Shown piece by piece: positions 35,670-45,803 of a stretch of 64,000 bases of DNA. The position numbers were made by a program, and so were the translations under genes. The stretch is from Aquabacter sp040049275 (GTDB lineage: Bacteria; Pseudomonadota; Alphaproteobacteria; Rhizobiales; Xanthobacteraceae). Every line of letters starts with the position of its first letter. Positions within the stretch are counted from its first letter, which is position 1. The DNA is taken from the NCBI RefSeq assembly GCF_040049275.1, contig NZ_JBDZDT010000002.1, forward strand, positions 310,001-374,000, in the 5' to 3' direction. The notes under the pieces were generated by a model. The model made no database searches. It saw nothing but the letters and a program-made list of their open reading frames with translations, and was not told the origin of the DNA.

Positions 35670-36788
35670 TCAATCCCAGGCGAGCGCGCCGCCATTCTGA
35701 TACTCGATCACCCGGGTCTCGAAGAAGTTCTTCTCCTTTTTCAGGTCCATGGCCTCGCTCATCCACGGGAACGGGTTCTCCGCTTCCGCGAACACCGGGG
35801 CGAGCCCGAGCTGGGCGCAGCGGCGGTTGGCGATGAAGTGCATGTACTGTTCGCACAACACAGCGTTCAGTCCCAGGAAGCCGCGGGGCATGGTGTCCCG
35901 GCCATAGGCGGCCTCCAGCTCCGCCGCATCCTTCAGCATGCCGCGCATTTCGTCCTGGAACGCCTTCGTCCAGAGATGCGGGTTCTCGATCTTGATCTGG
36001 TTGATGACGTCGATGCCGAAGTTCAGGTGGATGCTCTCGTCGCGCAGGATGTACTGGTACTGCTCGGCGATGCCGACCATCTTGTTGCGGCGGCCCAGCG
36101 AGAGGATCTGCGCGAAGCCGGTATAGAACCACATACCCTCGAAGATGACGTAGAAGGCCACGAGGTCCCGCAGGAAGGACTGGTCCGCCTCCGGCGTGCC
36201 GGTCTTAAATCCGGGATCGTCCAGGTGCTGGGTGTGCCTCAAGGCCCAGGCCGCCTTGTCGGTGATCGATGGCACTTCGCGGTACATGTTGAAGAGCTCG
36301 CCCTCGTCCAGCGCGAGGCTCTCCACGATGTACTGGAAGGTGTGGGTGTGCACGGCCTCCTCGAATGCCTGGCGCAGCAGATACTGGCGGCATTCCGGGT
36401 TGGTGAGGTGGCGATAGATGGCCAGCACGATGTTGTTGGCAACCAGGCTCTCCGAGGCAGCGAAGAAGCCGAGATTGCGCTTCACCATGCGCCGCTCGTC
36501 CTCGGTGAGGCCGTCCCGCGACTTCCATAGGGCGATGTCCGCCTGCATGGAGACCTCGGTGGGCATCCAGTGGTTGTTGCAGCCAGACAGGTACTTCTCC
36601 CACGCCCATTTGTACTTGAGGGGCAGGAGCTGGTTCACGTCGGCGCGGCAGTTGATCATCCGCTTCTCGTCCACCGAGACGCGGCCGCCATGGCGGTCGA
36701 TGTCGCCGAGACCGGCGGCCTCCTTCGCGTCCGTGGGCGCGAAAGCGGGATGGATGGGAGCGGGCTTGGTATCCGACCAGTCGAGCAT
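35670..36788 (-). CDS. nrdB: Ribonucleotide reductase class I beta subunit, class Ic type (Phe for radical Tyr)
   Basis: A 372-residue R2 protein that supplies the oxidant for ribonucleotide reduction. Metal ligands are Glu113, Glu144, His147, Glu217, Glu251 and His254; each lies exactly 24 residues after its counterpart in Chlamydia trachomatis R2 (Glu89, 120, 193, 227; His123, 230). The radical-Tyr position is Phe151 in EAVHTHTFQY, like Phe127 of Chlamydia, and Glu replaces the usual first Asp ligand. The enzyme should therefore use an Mn/Fe centre, not a tyrosyl radical. Tyr246 matches Chlamydia Tyr222 of the electron path. Start at 36788 has GGAGA upstream, 20 bp after nrdA. Confidence 0.95.
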   Translation of the reverse strand: MLDWSDTKPAPIHPAFAPTDAKEAAGLGDIDRHGGRVSVDEKRMINCRADVNQLLPLKYKWAWEKYLSGCNNHWMPTEVSMQADIALWKSRDGLTEDERRMVKRNLGFFAASESLVANNIVLAIYRHLTNPECRQYLLRQAFEEAVHTHTFQYIVESLALDEGELFNMYREVPSITDKAAWALRHTQHLDDPGFKTGTPEADQSFLRDLVAFYVIFEGMWFYTGFAQILSLGRRNKMVGIAEQYQYILRDESIHLNFGIDVINQIKIENPHLWTKAFQDEMRGMLKDAAELEAAYGRDTMPRGFLGLNAVLCEQYMHFIANRRCAQLGLAPVFAEAENPFPWMSEAMDLKKEKNFFETRVIEYQNGGALAWD

Positions 36789-36808
36789 ATGCGTGTCTCC
36801 TTCGCCGC

Positions 36809-39700
36809 TCACTGGCAGGCTTCGCAGGTGGGGTCGTCGATGGCGCACGCCTTGCCCCAAGGGGCACTCAACGCGGCATCAACGCTGATGGGCGCGGCGG
36901 CTTCTGCCACCACCGCGGAGACTGCGTTGAGCTTGCCGTCCGTGCCCTTCAGGGTGGATTTCTCCACGTGGGTGGCCGAGCGCGAGCGCAGGTAATAGGT
37001 GGTCTTCAGGCCGCGCCTGAAGGCGAGGCGGTAGAGCGCGTCGAGCGCTTTGCCGGAGGGGTTGGCGATGTAGAGGTTGAGCGACTGGGCTTGATCGATC
37101 CACTTCTGGCGGCGCGCTGCGGCTTCGATCAGCCAGGACGTGTCGATCTCGAAGGCGGTGGCGTAGAGGGCCTTCAGGTCATCGGGAATGCGGTCGATCT
37201 GGCCGAGGCTGCCGTCGAAATATTTGAGGTCGGAGACCATCACCTCGTCCCATAGGCCGCGCGCCTTCAGGTCATGCACCAGGGCGGCGTTCACCACTGT
37301 GAAGTCGCCGGACATGTTGGATTTGACATAGAGGTTCTGATAGCCGGGCTCGATGGACTGGCTCACCCCGCAGATATTGGAGATGGTGGCGGTGGGGGCG
37401 ATGGCCATGCAGTTGGAGTTGCGCATGCCTGTCGTCTTCACCCGCGCGCGCAGGCCATCCCAGTCCAGCGTCCGCGAGCGGTCGAGGTCGAGCCCGCCAC
37501 GCGCTTCCGCCAGCAACTCCACGCTGTCGATGGGCAGGATGCCCTTCGACCAGAGCGAGCCTTCGAAGCTTGGATAGCGCCCGCGCTCGGCGGCGAGGTC
37601 CGCGGAGGCGGAGACGGCGTGGAAGGACAGCGCCTCCATGCTTTCGTCGGCGAAGCGCACGGCCGCCTCCGACGCATAGGGCAGGCGCAGCGCCTGGAGC
37701 GCGTCCTGGAAGCCCATGATCCCGAGGCCCACGGGCCGGTGCCTGAGGTTGGAGCGGCGCGCCTCGGGGATGGTGTAGAAATTGATGTCGATGACGTTGT
37801 CGAGCATGCGCATGGCGGTCTTCACCGTCCGCGCAAGCCGGTCATGGTCGAGCCCCTCCACTGTGACATGGGCGAGGAGGTTCACCGAGCCGAGATTGCA
37901 CACTGCCACCTCGTCGTCGGACGTGTTCAGGGTGATCTCGGTGCACAGGTTCGAGGAATGCACCACGCCCGCATGCTGCTGCGGCGAGCGGATGTTGCAG
38001 GGGTCCTTGAAGGTGATCCAGGGATGGCCGGTCTCGAACAGCATGGTAAGCATGCGCCGCCAAAGGTCTACAGCGCGCACCTGCTTGAACACTTTCATCC
38101 CGCCCTGCGCGGCTTTGGCCTCGTAGCCCTCATAGGCGGCCTTGAAGGCGGGGCCGAAGAGATCGTGCAGGTCGCTCGCCTCGTCGGGTGAGAACAGGGT
38201 CCAGGGGCCGTCTTCCTCGACACGCTGCATGAACAGGTCCGGCACCCAGTTGGCGGTGTTCATGTCGTGGGTGCGGCGGCGCTCGTCGCCGGTGTTCTTG
38301 CGCAGATCGAGGAAGTCCTCGATGTCCACGTGCCAGGTTTCCAGATAGGCGCAGACCGCACCCTTGCGCTTGCCACCCTGGTTCACGGCGATGGCGGTGT
38401 CGTTGGCAACTTTGAGGAACGGCACCACGCCCTGGCTCTCGCCGTTCGTGCCCTTGATGTGGGCACCGAGGCCGCGCACCCGCGTCCAGTCATTGCCGAG
38501 CCCGCCGGAATATTTGGCCAGCAGCGCATTGTCCTTCACCGCCTTGAAGATGCCGTCGAGGTCGTCCGCGACCGTGGTGAGGAAGCAGGAGGAGAGCTGC
38601 TGGCGCAGCGTGCCGGAATTGAACAGGGTCGGCGTCGAGGCCATGAAGTCGAAGGAGGAGAGGAGGCCGTAGAATTCGATGGCCTTCGCCTCCCGGTCGA
38701 TCTCGCGCACAGCGAGCCCCATGGCGACGCGCATAAAGAAGGCCTGGGACAGTTCGAAGCGCGTGCCGCGCACGTGCAGGAAGTAGCGGTCATAGAGGGT
38801 CTGGAGACCGAGGAAGTCGAAGGCGAGATCCCGCTCCGGCTTCAGCGCTGCGGCGAGGCGCGGGAGGTCGAAGCGGGCCAGTTCCGGGTCCAACAACTCG
38901 GCCGCGACGCCGGCTTTCACGAAGCCGAGGAAATAGTCGCCATAGCGGCCTGCCATCTCCTCATGGGTCGCTTCGTCGGCGCGCCCGGCGATGAAGCTCA
39001 ACGCCTCCCGACGCAGCTTGTCCAGCAGCAGGCGGGCGCTGACCTTGGTGTAGTTGGGCTCCGTCTCGATAAGGGTGCGGGCGGCGAGGATCGGCGCGAG
39101 GCCGAGCTCGTCCGCGGAGATGCCGTCATAGAGGTTCCGCCGGGTCTCTCCGAGCACGGTTTCCCGCGAGACGCCATCGAGGCCCTCGCAGGCTTCGCGC
39201 ACCACGGCATCGAGCCGCGCCGTGTCGAGGGGAACGAGCGCGCCGTCCGCCGCCTTCATGCGCAGGGCGGGCACGGCTGACGCGGCGGGCGCATCCGTCT
39301 TCGCACGTTCCCGGGCACGCTCCTCGCGATAGAGCACATAGGCGCGGGCCACCTTGTGGTGCTCGCCGCGCATCAGGGCCAGTTCCGCCTGGTCCTGGAT
39401 GTCCTCGATATGGAAGGTGCGGCCGCCCTCCGCGCGACGGGTGAGCCCCGCCACGATCTGAGCCGTCAGATCGGCGACGGCGTCATGGACGCGGCGCGAG
39501 GCGGCGGCGCTGCTGCCTTCCACGGCGAGGAACGCCTTGGTGAGGGCAACGGAGATCTTGGAGGCGTCGAACGGCGTGACCGCGCCGTTGCGGCGGATCA
39601 CCTGATAGCCCGGTTCCGAGGCTGTCCGGGCGCCCGGCGCAGGCTGTGCGGGGACGAGGATCGCGTCCGAGGGACGCACGGTTTCGATCTGGAGAGACAT
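36809..39700 (-). CDS. nrdA: Ribonucleotide reductase class I alpha subunit
   Basis: A 963-residue R1 protein that reduces ribonucleoside diphosphates. The radical-site Cys and Glu are in NLCTE, a redox Cys in AVCNLGSVNL and its partner probably in QLSSCFLTT. The end CEACQ is the redox-relay tail. It is longer than E. coli NrdA because an extra ATP-cone (RRNGAVTPFDASKISVALTK, residues 31-50) precedes the usual N-terminal cone and R1 domain (residues about 145-240). ATG at 39700 is chosen after a hairpin with GGGG in it. A cobalamin riboswitch lies upstream, so B12 should lower expression. Confidence 0.95.
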   Translation of the reverse strand: MSLQIETVRPSDAILVPAQPAPGARTASEPGYQVIRRNGAVTPFDASKISVALTKAFLAVEGSSAAASRRVHDAVADLTAQIVAGLTRRAEGGRTFHIEDIQDQAELALMRGEHHKVARAYVLYREERARERAKTDAPAASAVPALRMKAADGALVPLDTARLDAVVREACEGLDGVSRETVLGETRRNLYDGISADELGLAPILAARTLIETEPNYTKVSARLLLDKLRREALSFIAGRADEATHEEMAGRYGDYFLGFVKAGVAAELLDPELARFDLPRLAAALKPERDLAFDFLGLQTLYDRYFLHVRGTRFELSQAFFMRVAMGLAVREIDREAKAIEFYGLLSSFDFMASTPTLFNSGTLRQQLSSCFLTTVADDLDGIFKAVKDNALLAKYSGGLGNDWTRVRGLGAHIKGTNGESQGVVPFLKVANDTAIAVNQGGKRKGAVCAYLETWHVDIEDFLDLRKNTGDERRRTHDMNTANWVPDLFMQRVEEDGPWTLFSPDEASDLHDLFGPAFKAAYEGYEAKAAQGGMKVFKQVRAVDLWRRMLTMLFETGHPWITFKDPCNIRSPQQHAGVVHSSNLCTEITLNTSDDEVAVCNLGSVNLLAHVTVEGLDHDRLARTVKTAMRMLDNVIDINFYTIPEARRSNLRHRPVGLGIMGFQDALQALRLPYASEAAVRFADESMEALSFHAVSASADLAAERGRYPSFEGSLWSKGILPIDSVELLAEARGGLDLDRSRTLDWDGLRARVKTTGMRNSNCMAIAPTATISNICGVSQSIEPGYQNLYVKSNMSGDFTVVNAALVHDLKARGLWDEVMVSDLKYFDGSLGQIDRIPDDLKALYATAFEIDTSWLIEAAARRQKWIDQAQSLNLYIANPSGKALDALYRLAFRRGLKTTYYLRSRSATHVEKSTLKGTDGKLNAVSAVVAEAAAPISVDAALSAPWGKACAIDDPTCEACQ

Positions 39701-39709
39701 CGGCTTGGA

Positions 39710-39724
39710 CCCCAAAAGTTGGGG
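39710..39724 (-). promoter_or_regulatory. Hairpin holding the nrdA ribosome-binding site
   Basis: On the minus strand CCCCAA-CTT-TTGGGG lies 9 bases before the nrdA ATG. GGGG is the best Shine-Dalgarno and is fully paired. The metE start has a comparable hairpin. Confidence 0.4.
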
Positions 39725-39833
39725 GCAAAGGCCGAGCGGATGCGCGAGGGAAGATCGCCTCGGGCATGAAGCCCCCAGCGACAGCCAAGCGTTCCACCGG
39801 GGCACCCCGCCCGAGGACGTTCATCGAGGTCGC

Positions 39834-40015
39834 GGCAGGTCTCCTGGCTCGCGGGTCGTCGCCTCAAGTCCGGCCTTCCCGGGATCGCTCCCAGTGACTC
39901 TGATGGACCTTGGCTCGCCGCTTACAGTTGCGGGGGCAGCGCCGGCATTGGTTCGACCCTTTCGGGCGGTCCCGCACCGGCTTCCCTCTTAGCTCTCGCT
40001 CTTGCGAGTCGAGAG
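39834..40015 (-). ncRNA. Cobalamin riboswitch upstream of nrdAB
   Basis: Read on the minus strand from 40015: hairpin CTCTCG/CGAGAG, AAGAGGGAAGCCGGTGCGGG, core GCTGCCCCCGCAACTGTAAG, TCACTGGGAG, GGGAAGGCCGGA and GAGCCAGGAGACCTGCC. It is nearly a copy of the metE riboswitch. Control of a B12-independent reductase fits species that also have the B12-dependent class II enzyme NrdJ. Confidence 0.93.
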
Positions 40016-40029
40016 ACCGTGACCACCAC

Positions 40030-40059
40030 ATCTAGCAGCATGGTTGCGATGGCTGTCAA
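40030..40059 (-). promoter_or_regulatory. Possible nrdAB promoter
   Basis: On the minus strand TTGACA (-35, perfect) and CTAGAT (-10) are 18 bases apart. Transcription would start at the 5' edge of the riboswitch. Confidence 0.45.
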
Positions 40060-40115
40060 TATGTGGGGATGATGAATCGGAGCAGACATGTCTCATCCAC
40101 CGCCGAAGCGGATGG

Positions 40116-40144
40116 TTGACCGTGAATGAGCAGCCCTCTACCGT
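40116..40144 (+). promoter_or_regulatory. Possible btuB promoter
   Basis: TTGACC (-35) and TACCGT (-10) with 17 bases between them, just ahead of the plus-strand riboswitch. The -10 is poor, so confidence is low. Confidence 0.35.
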
Positions 40145-40340
40145 CACCGTGACGGTTCCCTAACGGGACGAAAAAGGGAACGCGGTGAGGAGGGTGCCCG
40201 GAGACGGGGATCCGACGATGCCGCGGCTGCCCCCGCAACTGTAAGCGGCGAGTCCTTCGTCACACGCCACTGGGCTTCGGCCTGGGAAGGCGACGAGATG
40301 GACGCTGACCCGCGAGCCAGGAGACCTGCCGTCAGCCGTG
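40145..40340 (+). ncRNA. Cobalamin riboswitch upstream of the btu operon
   Basis: On the plus strand: GGGAACGCGGTGAGGAGGGT, core GCTGCCCCCGCAACTGTAAG, canonical B12 box ACGCCACTGGG, CTGGGAAGGCGACGAGATGG and GCGAGCCAGGAGACCTGCCG. The outer P1 stem pairs the CGTGACGG region with CCGTCAGCCG. It should reduce btuB expression when B12 is sufficient. The 5' part differs from the metE and nrdA copies, so it is not a recent duplicate. Confidence 0.95.
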
Positions 40341-40454
40341 GTCACGCGCGAGCACGTCGGGCGGGGTGTCCTGATGGTGGTTAATCCCAGCAGCTTTCCG
40401 GCCGCAGGGGAGCCTCGTTCGCGGTGACGGACCACTCGTCCCGCTGAGGCCATC

Positions 40455-42449
<1,995 letters not shown>

Positions 42450-42458
42450 GGCGGAGGG

Positions 42459-43289
42459 ATGAAGCGCGTCGCCAGCCTCCTTGCCCTGGTTTTCCTCTGC
42501 GCTCCCGTTTCGGCGGAGGCGCAGAGGCCCGCGCGCATCGTCTCGCTCAATCTCTGTGCGGACGAACTGGTGCTGCGCCTCGCGGACAAGGAGCAGGTTG
42601 CCTCGGTGACCTGGCTCGCCCGCGACCCGCGTGGATCCAACGTGGCGGATCTCGCAAAGGATGTGCCCGTGAACCGGGGTCTTGCGGAGGAGATCGCCGC
42701 CCTCAAGCCCGACCTCGTCATCGTCGGCGCCTTCACCACTCGCACCACCGTGGCCATGCTGCACCGGCTCGGCCTGCCGGTGCTGGAACTCGGCGTGCCG
42801 GAGACGCTTGAGGACGCCTATGCCCAGATCCGGGAGGTGGCGGCCCGCATCGGCGCGCCGGAGCGCGGCGAAGCCATGATGGAGGATATGAAGGCGGCCT
42901 TTGCCCGCCTGCCGTCCGCGCCCGCCCACCGGCCCACCGCCATCGTCCTGCGCCCGAACGGCTTCACCGCCGGGCGCGGCTCCATGGCCGACGAGATCCT
43001 GGGCTTGGCGGGCCTCGACAATCTCGCGGCTCGCCTCTCTACCGACCGGATGGGACAGTTGAATTTGGAAGAGATCGTGCGCGCCCGCCCGGACGTCCTC
43101 GTCATCAATGCATCCGCAGACGGCCCGCCCTCGCTGGCGGACGACCTGCTGCATCATCCCGCGCTCGCCCGGCTCGCCGCCGAAGGCCGGACCGTGCCGC
43201 TGCCGACGCGGTTGTGGACCTGCGCGGGTCCCGAACTGGCGGAAGCGGCGCGGCGGCTCGCGGCGGCGCGGGAGGCCCTGCCCGAATGA
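42459..43289 (+). CDS. btuF: Cobalamin-binding periplasmic protein BtuF
   Basis: A 276-residue periplasmic binding protein with a signal peptide (MKRVASLLALVFLCAPVSAEA). It has the helical-backbone fold of class III binding proteins: ARIVSLNLCADELVLRLADK, VNRGLAEEIAALKPDLVIVG, and LEEIVRARPDVLVIN in the second lobe. It delivers B12 from BtuB to BtuCD. It begins 9 bp after btuB; the stop overlaps btuC by four bases. Confidence 0.92.
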   Translation: MKRVASLLALVFLCAPVSAEAQRPARIVSLNLCADELVLRLADKEQVASVTWLARDPRGSNVADLAKDVPVNRGLAEEIAALKPDLVIVGAFTTRTTVAMLHRLGLPVLELGVPETLEDAYAQIREVAARIGAPERGEAMMEDMKAAFARLPSAPAHRPTAIVLRPNGFTAGRGSMADEILGLAGLDNLAARLSTDRMGQLNLEEIVRARPDVLVINASADGPPSLADDLLHHPALARLAAEGRTVPLPTRLWTCAGPELAEAARRLAAAREALPE

Positions 43290-44269
43290 CCCGCCTCGTT
43301 GTTGCCCTTGCTCTCCTCACGATCATCCTCATGGCCGTGTCGGTGGCCGTAGGCTACGCCCCGCTGGATGTGGGCGAGGCCCTGTCCGATCTTCTCGCCG
43401 GGCGCCAAACCCTTGAAGCCATGGTGCTCTCCGAACTGCGCCTCCCGCGTGCCGTCCTGGGCGCGGCAGTGGGCTTCAGCCTCGGCGTCATGGGCGCCGC
43501 CCTCCAGGGGCTCATGCGCAATCCCCTCGCCGATCCGGGCGTGGTGGGCGTCTCTGGAGCGGCAGCCCTGGGCGCGGTGGTGGTGTTCTATTTCGGCGTG
43601 TCCTCCGCCTTCGCTCTGGCTCTGCCGCTCGGCGGCCTCGCGGGTGCGGGCCTCGCCACGGCCTTCCTCCTGACCCTCGCGCGGCGCGGCGCCAGCACGG
43701 CGACGCTCATCCTCGCCGGCGTCGCGCTGAACAGCCTCGCCGGAGCCCTCACAGCGCTCGCCCTCAACCTCGCGCCGAGCCCCTATGCGGCGCTGGAGGT
43801 GGTGTTCTGGCTCATGGGCTCGCTCTCGGACCGCAGCCTCCTGCACGTGGCGCTCGCGCTGCCCTTCATGATCTTCGGCTGGGCGCTCGTGCTTTCCACG
43901 GGCCGGGCCATGGACGCGCTGACCCTCGGCGAGGATACGGCCGCGAGCCTCGGCTTCTCGCTCCGCCGCACGCGGCTCCTCGTGGTGGGCGGCACGGCGG
44001 CGGCGGTGGGGGCGAGCGTCGCGGTGGCGGGCGCCATCGGCTTCGTCGGGCTCGTGGTGCCGCATCTCATGCGGCCCTTGGTCGGGCACCGGCCGGGGCG
44101 ACTGCTGCTGGTCAGCGGCCTTGCGGGCGCCGCCCTGACACTTGGGGCGGACATTCTCGTGCGGCTCGTTCCCACACGGCCGGAGCTGAAGCTGGGCGTC
44201 GTCACCGCGCTCATCGGCGCGCCCTTCTTTCTGGCCTTGCTGCGGCGCCTGAAGGTGGAGGGCGAATGA
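43286..44269 (+). CDS. btuC: Cobalamin ABC transporter permease BtuC
   Basis: A 327-residue FecCD/BtuC-family permease with ten membrane helices. Family markers are LRLPRAVLGAAVGFSLGVMG, AALQGLMRNPLADPGVVGVS, and the late cytoplasmic loop AGAIGFVGLVVPHLMRPLVG, which contacts the ATPase. Start at 43286 overlaps the btuF stop (ATGA). Confidence 0.94.
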   Translation: MTRLVVALALLTIILMAVSVAVGYAPLDVGEALSDLLAGRQTLEAMVLSELRLPRAVLGAAVGFSLGVMGAALQGLMRNPLADPGVVGVSGAAALGAVVVFYFGVSSAFALALPLGGLAGAGLATAFLLTLARRGASTATLILAGVALNSLAGALTALALNLAPSPYAALEVVFWLMGSLSDRSLLHVALALPFMIFGWALVLSTGRAMDALTLGEDTAASLGFSLRRTRLLVVGGTAAAVGASVAVAGAIGFVGLVVPHLMRPLVGHRPGRLLLVSGLAGAALTLGADILVRLVPTRPELKLGVVTALIGAPFFLALLRRLKVEGE

Positions 44270-45051
44270 TCCTCGAGGCTCTCGACATCACCATCCGCAG
44301 GAGCGGGTCAACCGTAGTGCATGGCCTCTCGCTCACGGCCCGTCCGAACGAGGTGCTGGGCCTCATCGGCCCGAATGGCGCGGGCAAGACGAGCGTCCTG
44401 CGCGCCCTGTGCGGTCTCGATCCGCTCGCCTCGGGCCGCGTGACCTATGATGGTCGCACGGCCGATGCGTTCGAGCGACAGGCCTTGGGGCGAACTATCG
44501 CCTATCTGGCGCAAGGTGCGCGCATCCACTGGCCCATGACGGTTGCGGAAGTCGTCGCGCTCGGCCGCCTGCCGCATGGCCGGGCCGAGGTCGATGCCGC
44601 CGTCGCCCGCGCCATGGACGCGGCGGATGTGGCCCACCTGCGGGATCGCACCACCGGTGCCCTGTCCGGCGGCGAGCGCGCCCGCGTTCTTCTCGCCCGC
44701 GCCCTGGCGGTCGAGGCGCCCATCCTGCTGGCGGACGAGCCGGTGTCCGCGCTCGATCCCTACCATCAGCTCCAGGCGATGGAATTGCTGCGCGCCACCG
44801 CCCGCTCCGGAACGACCGTCATCGTCGTGCTGCACGACCTGACGCTGGCCGCCCGTTTCTGCGATCGGCTCGTGCTCATGAAGGACGGCCGATTGCTGGC
44901 CGAAGGCCCTCCGGGCGAGGTGCTGGCTGCCGACCGCGTGGCACATGCCTACGGCGTCACCATCGAGACGGGCACGCGCGACGGTGAGCCCTTCGTGCTG
45001 CCCTGGCGCCGCCGCGCCACTCCACCCTCCACCACGGAGTCCTCCCGATGA
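44266..45051 (+). CDS. btuD: Cobalamin ABC transporter ATPase BtuD
   Basis: A 261-residue ABC ATPase of the iron-siderophore/B12 group. Walker A is GPNGAGKTS, the signature GALSGGERARVLLARALAV, Walker B ILLADEP, and the switch His is in VVLHDLTLAARFCDRLVLMK. Start overlaps the btuC stop by four bases and its stop overlaps the next gene likewise. Confidence 0.95.
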   Translation: MILEALDITIRRSGSTVVHGLSLTARPNEVLGLIGPNGAGKTSVLRALCGLDPLASGRVTYDGRTADAFERQALGRTIAYLAQGARIHWPMTVAEVVALGRLPHGRAEVDAAVARAMDAADVAHLRDRTTGALSGGERARVLLARALAVEAPILLADEPVSALDPYHQLQAMELLRATARSGTTVIVVLHDLTLAARFCDRLVLMKDGRLLAEGPPGEVLAADRVAHAYGVTIETGTRDGEPFVLPWRRRATPPSTTESSR

Positions 45052-45773
45052 TCCTGACCGGCAGCGATGCCTTCACCATTCTGAAGCGCCACGCCCTCGA
45101 CGCGCACACCGGCTGGAGCCTTGGCATCTTCGGGGCGATTGCGGAGTTCATGCGCGCGCCGGATGAGCCCGTGCAAGTCGTGGCGGACCAGGAGGGGATC
45201 GAGATCACCACCGGCCGGGGCGGGCTGCGGGTGCTGCCGCACGATGCCGCCGTCATCATCGACTACCAGATGCCCTCGCGCCATGAGGAGCGCCGTGTGT
45301 GCGCGCTCGCTGCGTGCCTTCCCGACGCTGTGGCGGCGCGTGCGGGCCGCGCGGTCGTAACCGAAATCGGCCGCGACGTAGCGGCGCTGCGGGACGGCGA
45401 CCGGGGTGACTTCCTGTTCGACCTCGGCATCGGCCTCGACACTGTGGAAGCCTGCGTGCGCACCCGGGAGCCGCATCTGATCGCCGCGCTGCGGGCAGCG
45501 GAAGGCCGTGAACTGTTCGCGGCGGAAGGCGTGATCGGCGCCATCCTGGCCCATGCCCCGCACCGGGTGTTCGTCTCGGCGCTGGGGCGTATCGAGGTCT
45601 ACCAGCCCATCCCTCCGGCGGACGGACGCAGCCCGGACGGGCCACACACGCACGTGCTCCCGAAACTCTTGGCCCACCGGCGGACCCATGCTGCAAGCGT
45701 TCCCATTCCCGATGGGCTGGTCCCGTGCCTCTCGATCCATCCGCCCCATGGGAGTGGCTCGGGAAGAGCTTGA
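45048..45773 (+). CDS. Uncharacterised last gene of the btu operon (DUF6925-like)
   Basis: A 241-residue soluble protein whose ATG overlaps the btuD stop, so it is translated with the B12 transporter. Notable segments are HTGWSLGIFGAIAEFMR, VIIDYQMPSRHEERRVCALA, FDLGIGLDTVEACVRT and GPHTHVLPKLLAHRRTHAAS with an HxH. It has no signal peptide or membrane helix. I believe similar proteins are listed as DUF6925, but am not certain. I know no function. A role in handling or trafficking cobalamin after import is inferred from position only. Confidence 0.75.
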   Translation: MILTGSDAFTILKRHALDAHTGWSLGIFGAIAEFMRAPDEPVQVVADQEGIEITTGRGGLRVLPHDAAVIIDYQMPSRHEERRVCALAACLPDAVAARAGRAVVTEIGRDVAALRDGDRGDFLFDLGIGLDTVEACVRTREPHLIAALRAAEGRELFAAEGVIGAILAHAPHRVFVSALGRIEVYQPIPPADGRSPDGPHTHVLPKLLAHRRTHAASVPIPDGLVPCLSIHPPHGSGSGRA

Positions 45774-45803
45774 TCGAAGGGGCCGGATAAGGGGCCGATC
45801 AAG
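45769..45803. terminator. Hairpin at the convergent end of the btu operon and gntR
   Basis: CTTGATCG / CGATCAAG with a 19-base loop spans both stops. A second small dyad, AAGCAG-TT-CTGCTT, follows at 45801-45814 and leads into a T-rich stretch on the plus strand. Confidence 0.5.

Noticed and set aside
35670..36788. Taking Tyr125 (NIVLAIYRH) as the NrdB radical tyrosine
   Set aside because: It is not at the E-x-x-H-x-x-x-Y position. The residue four after His147 is Phe151, so the radical Tyr is absent.
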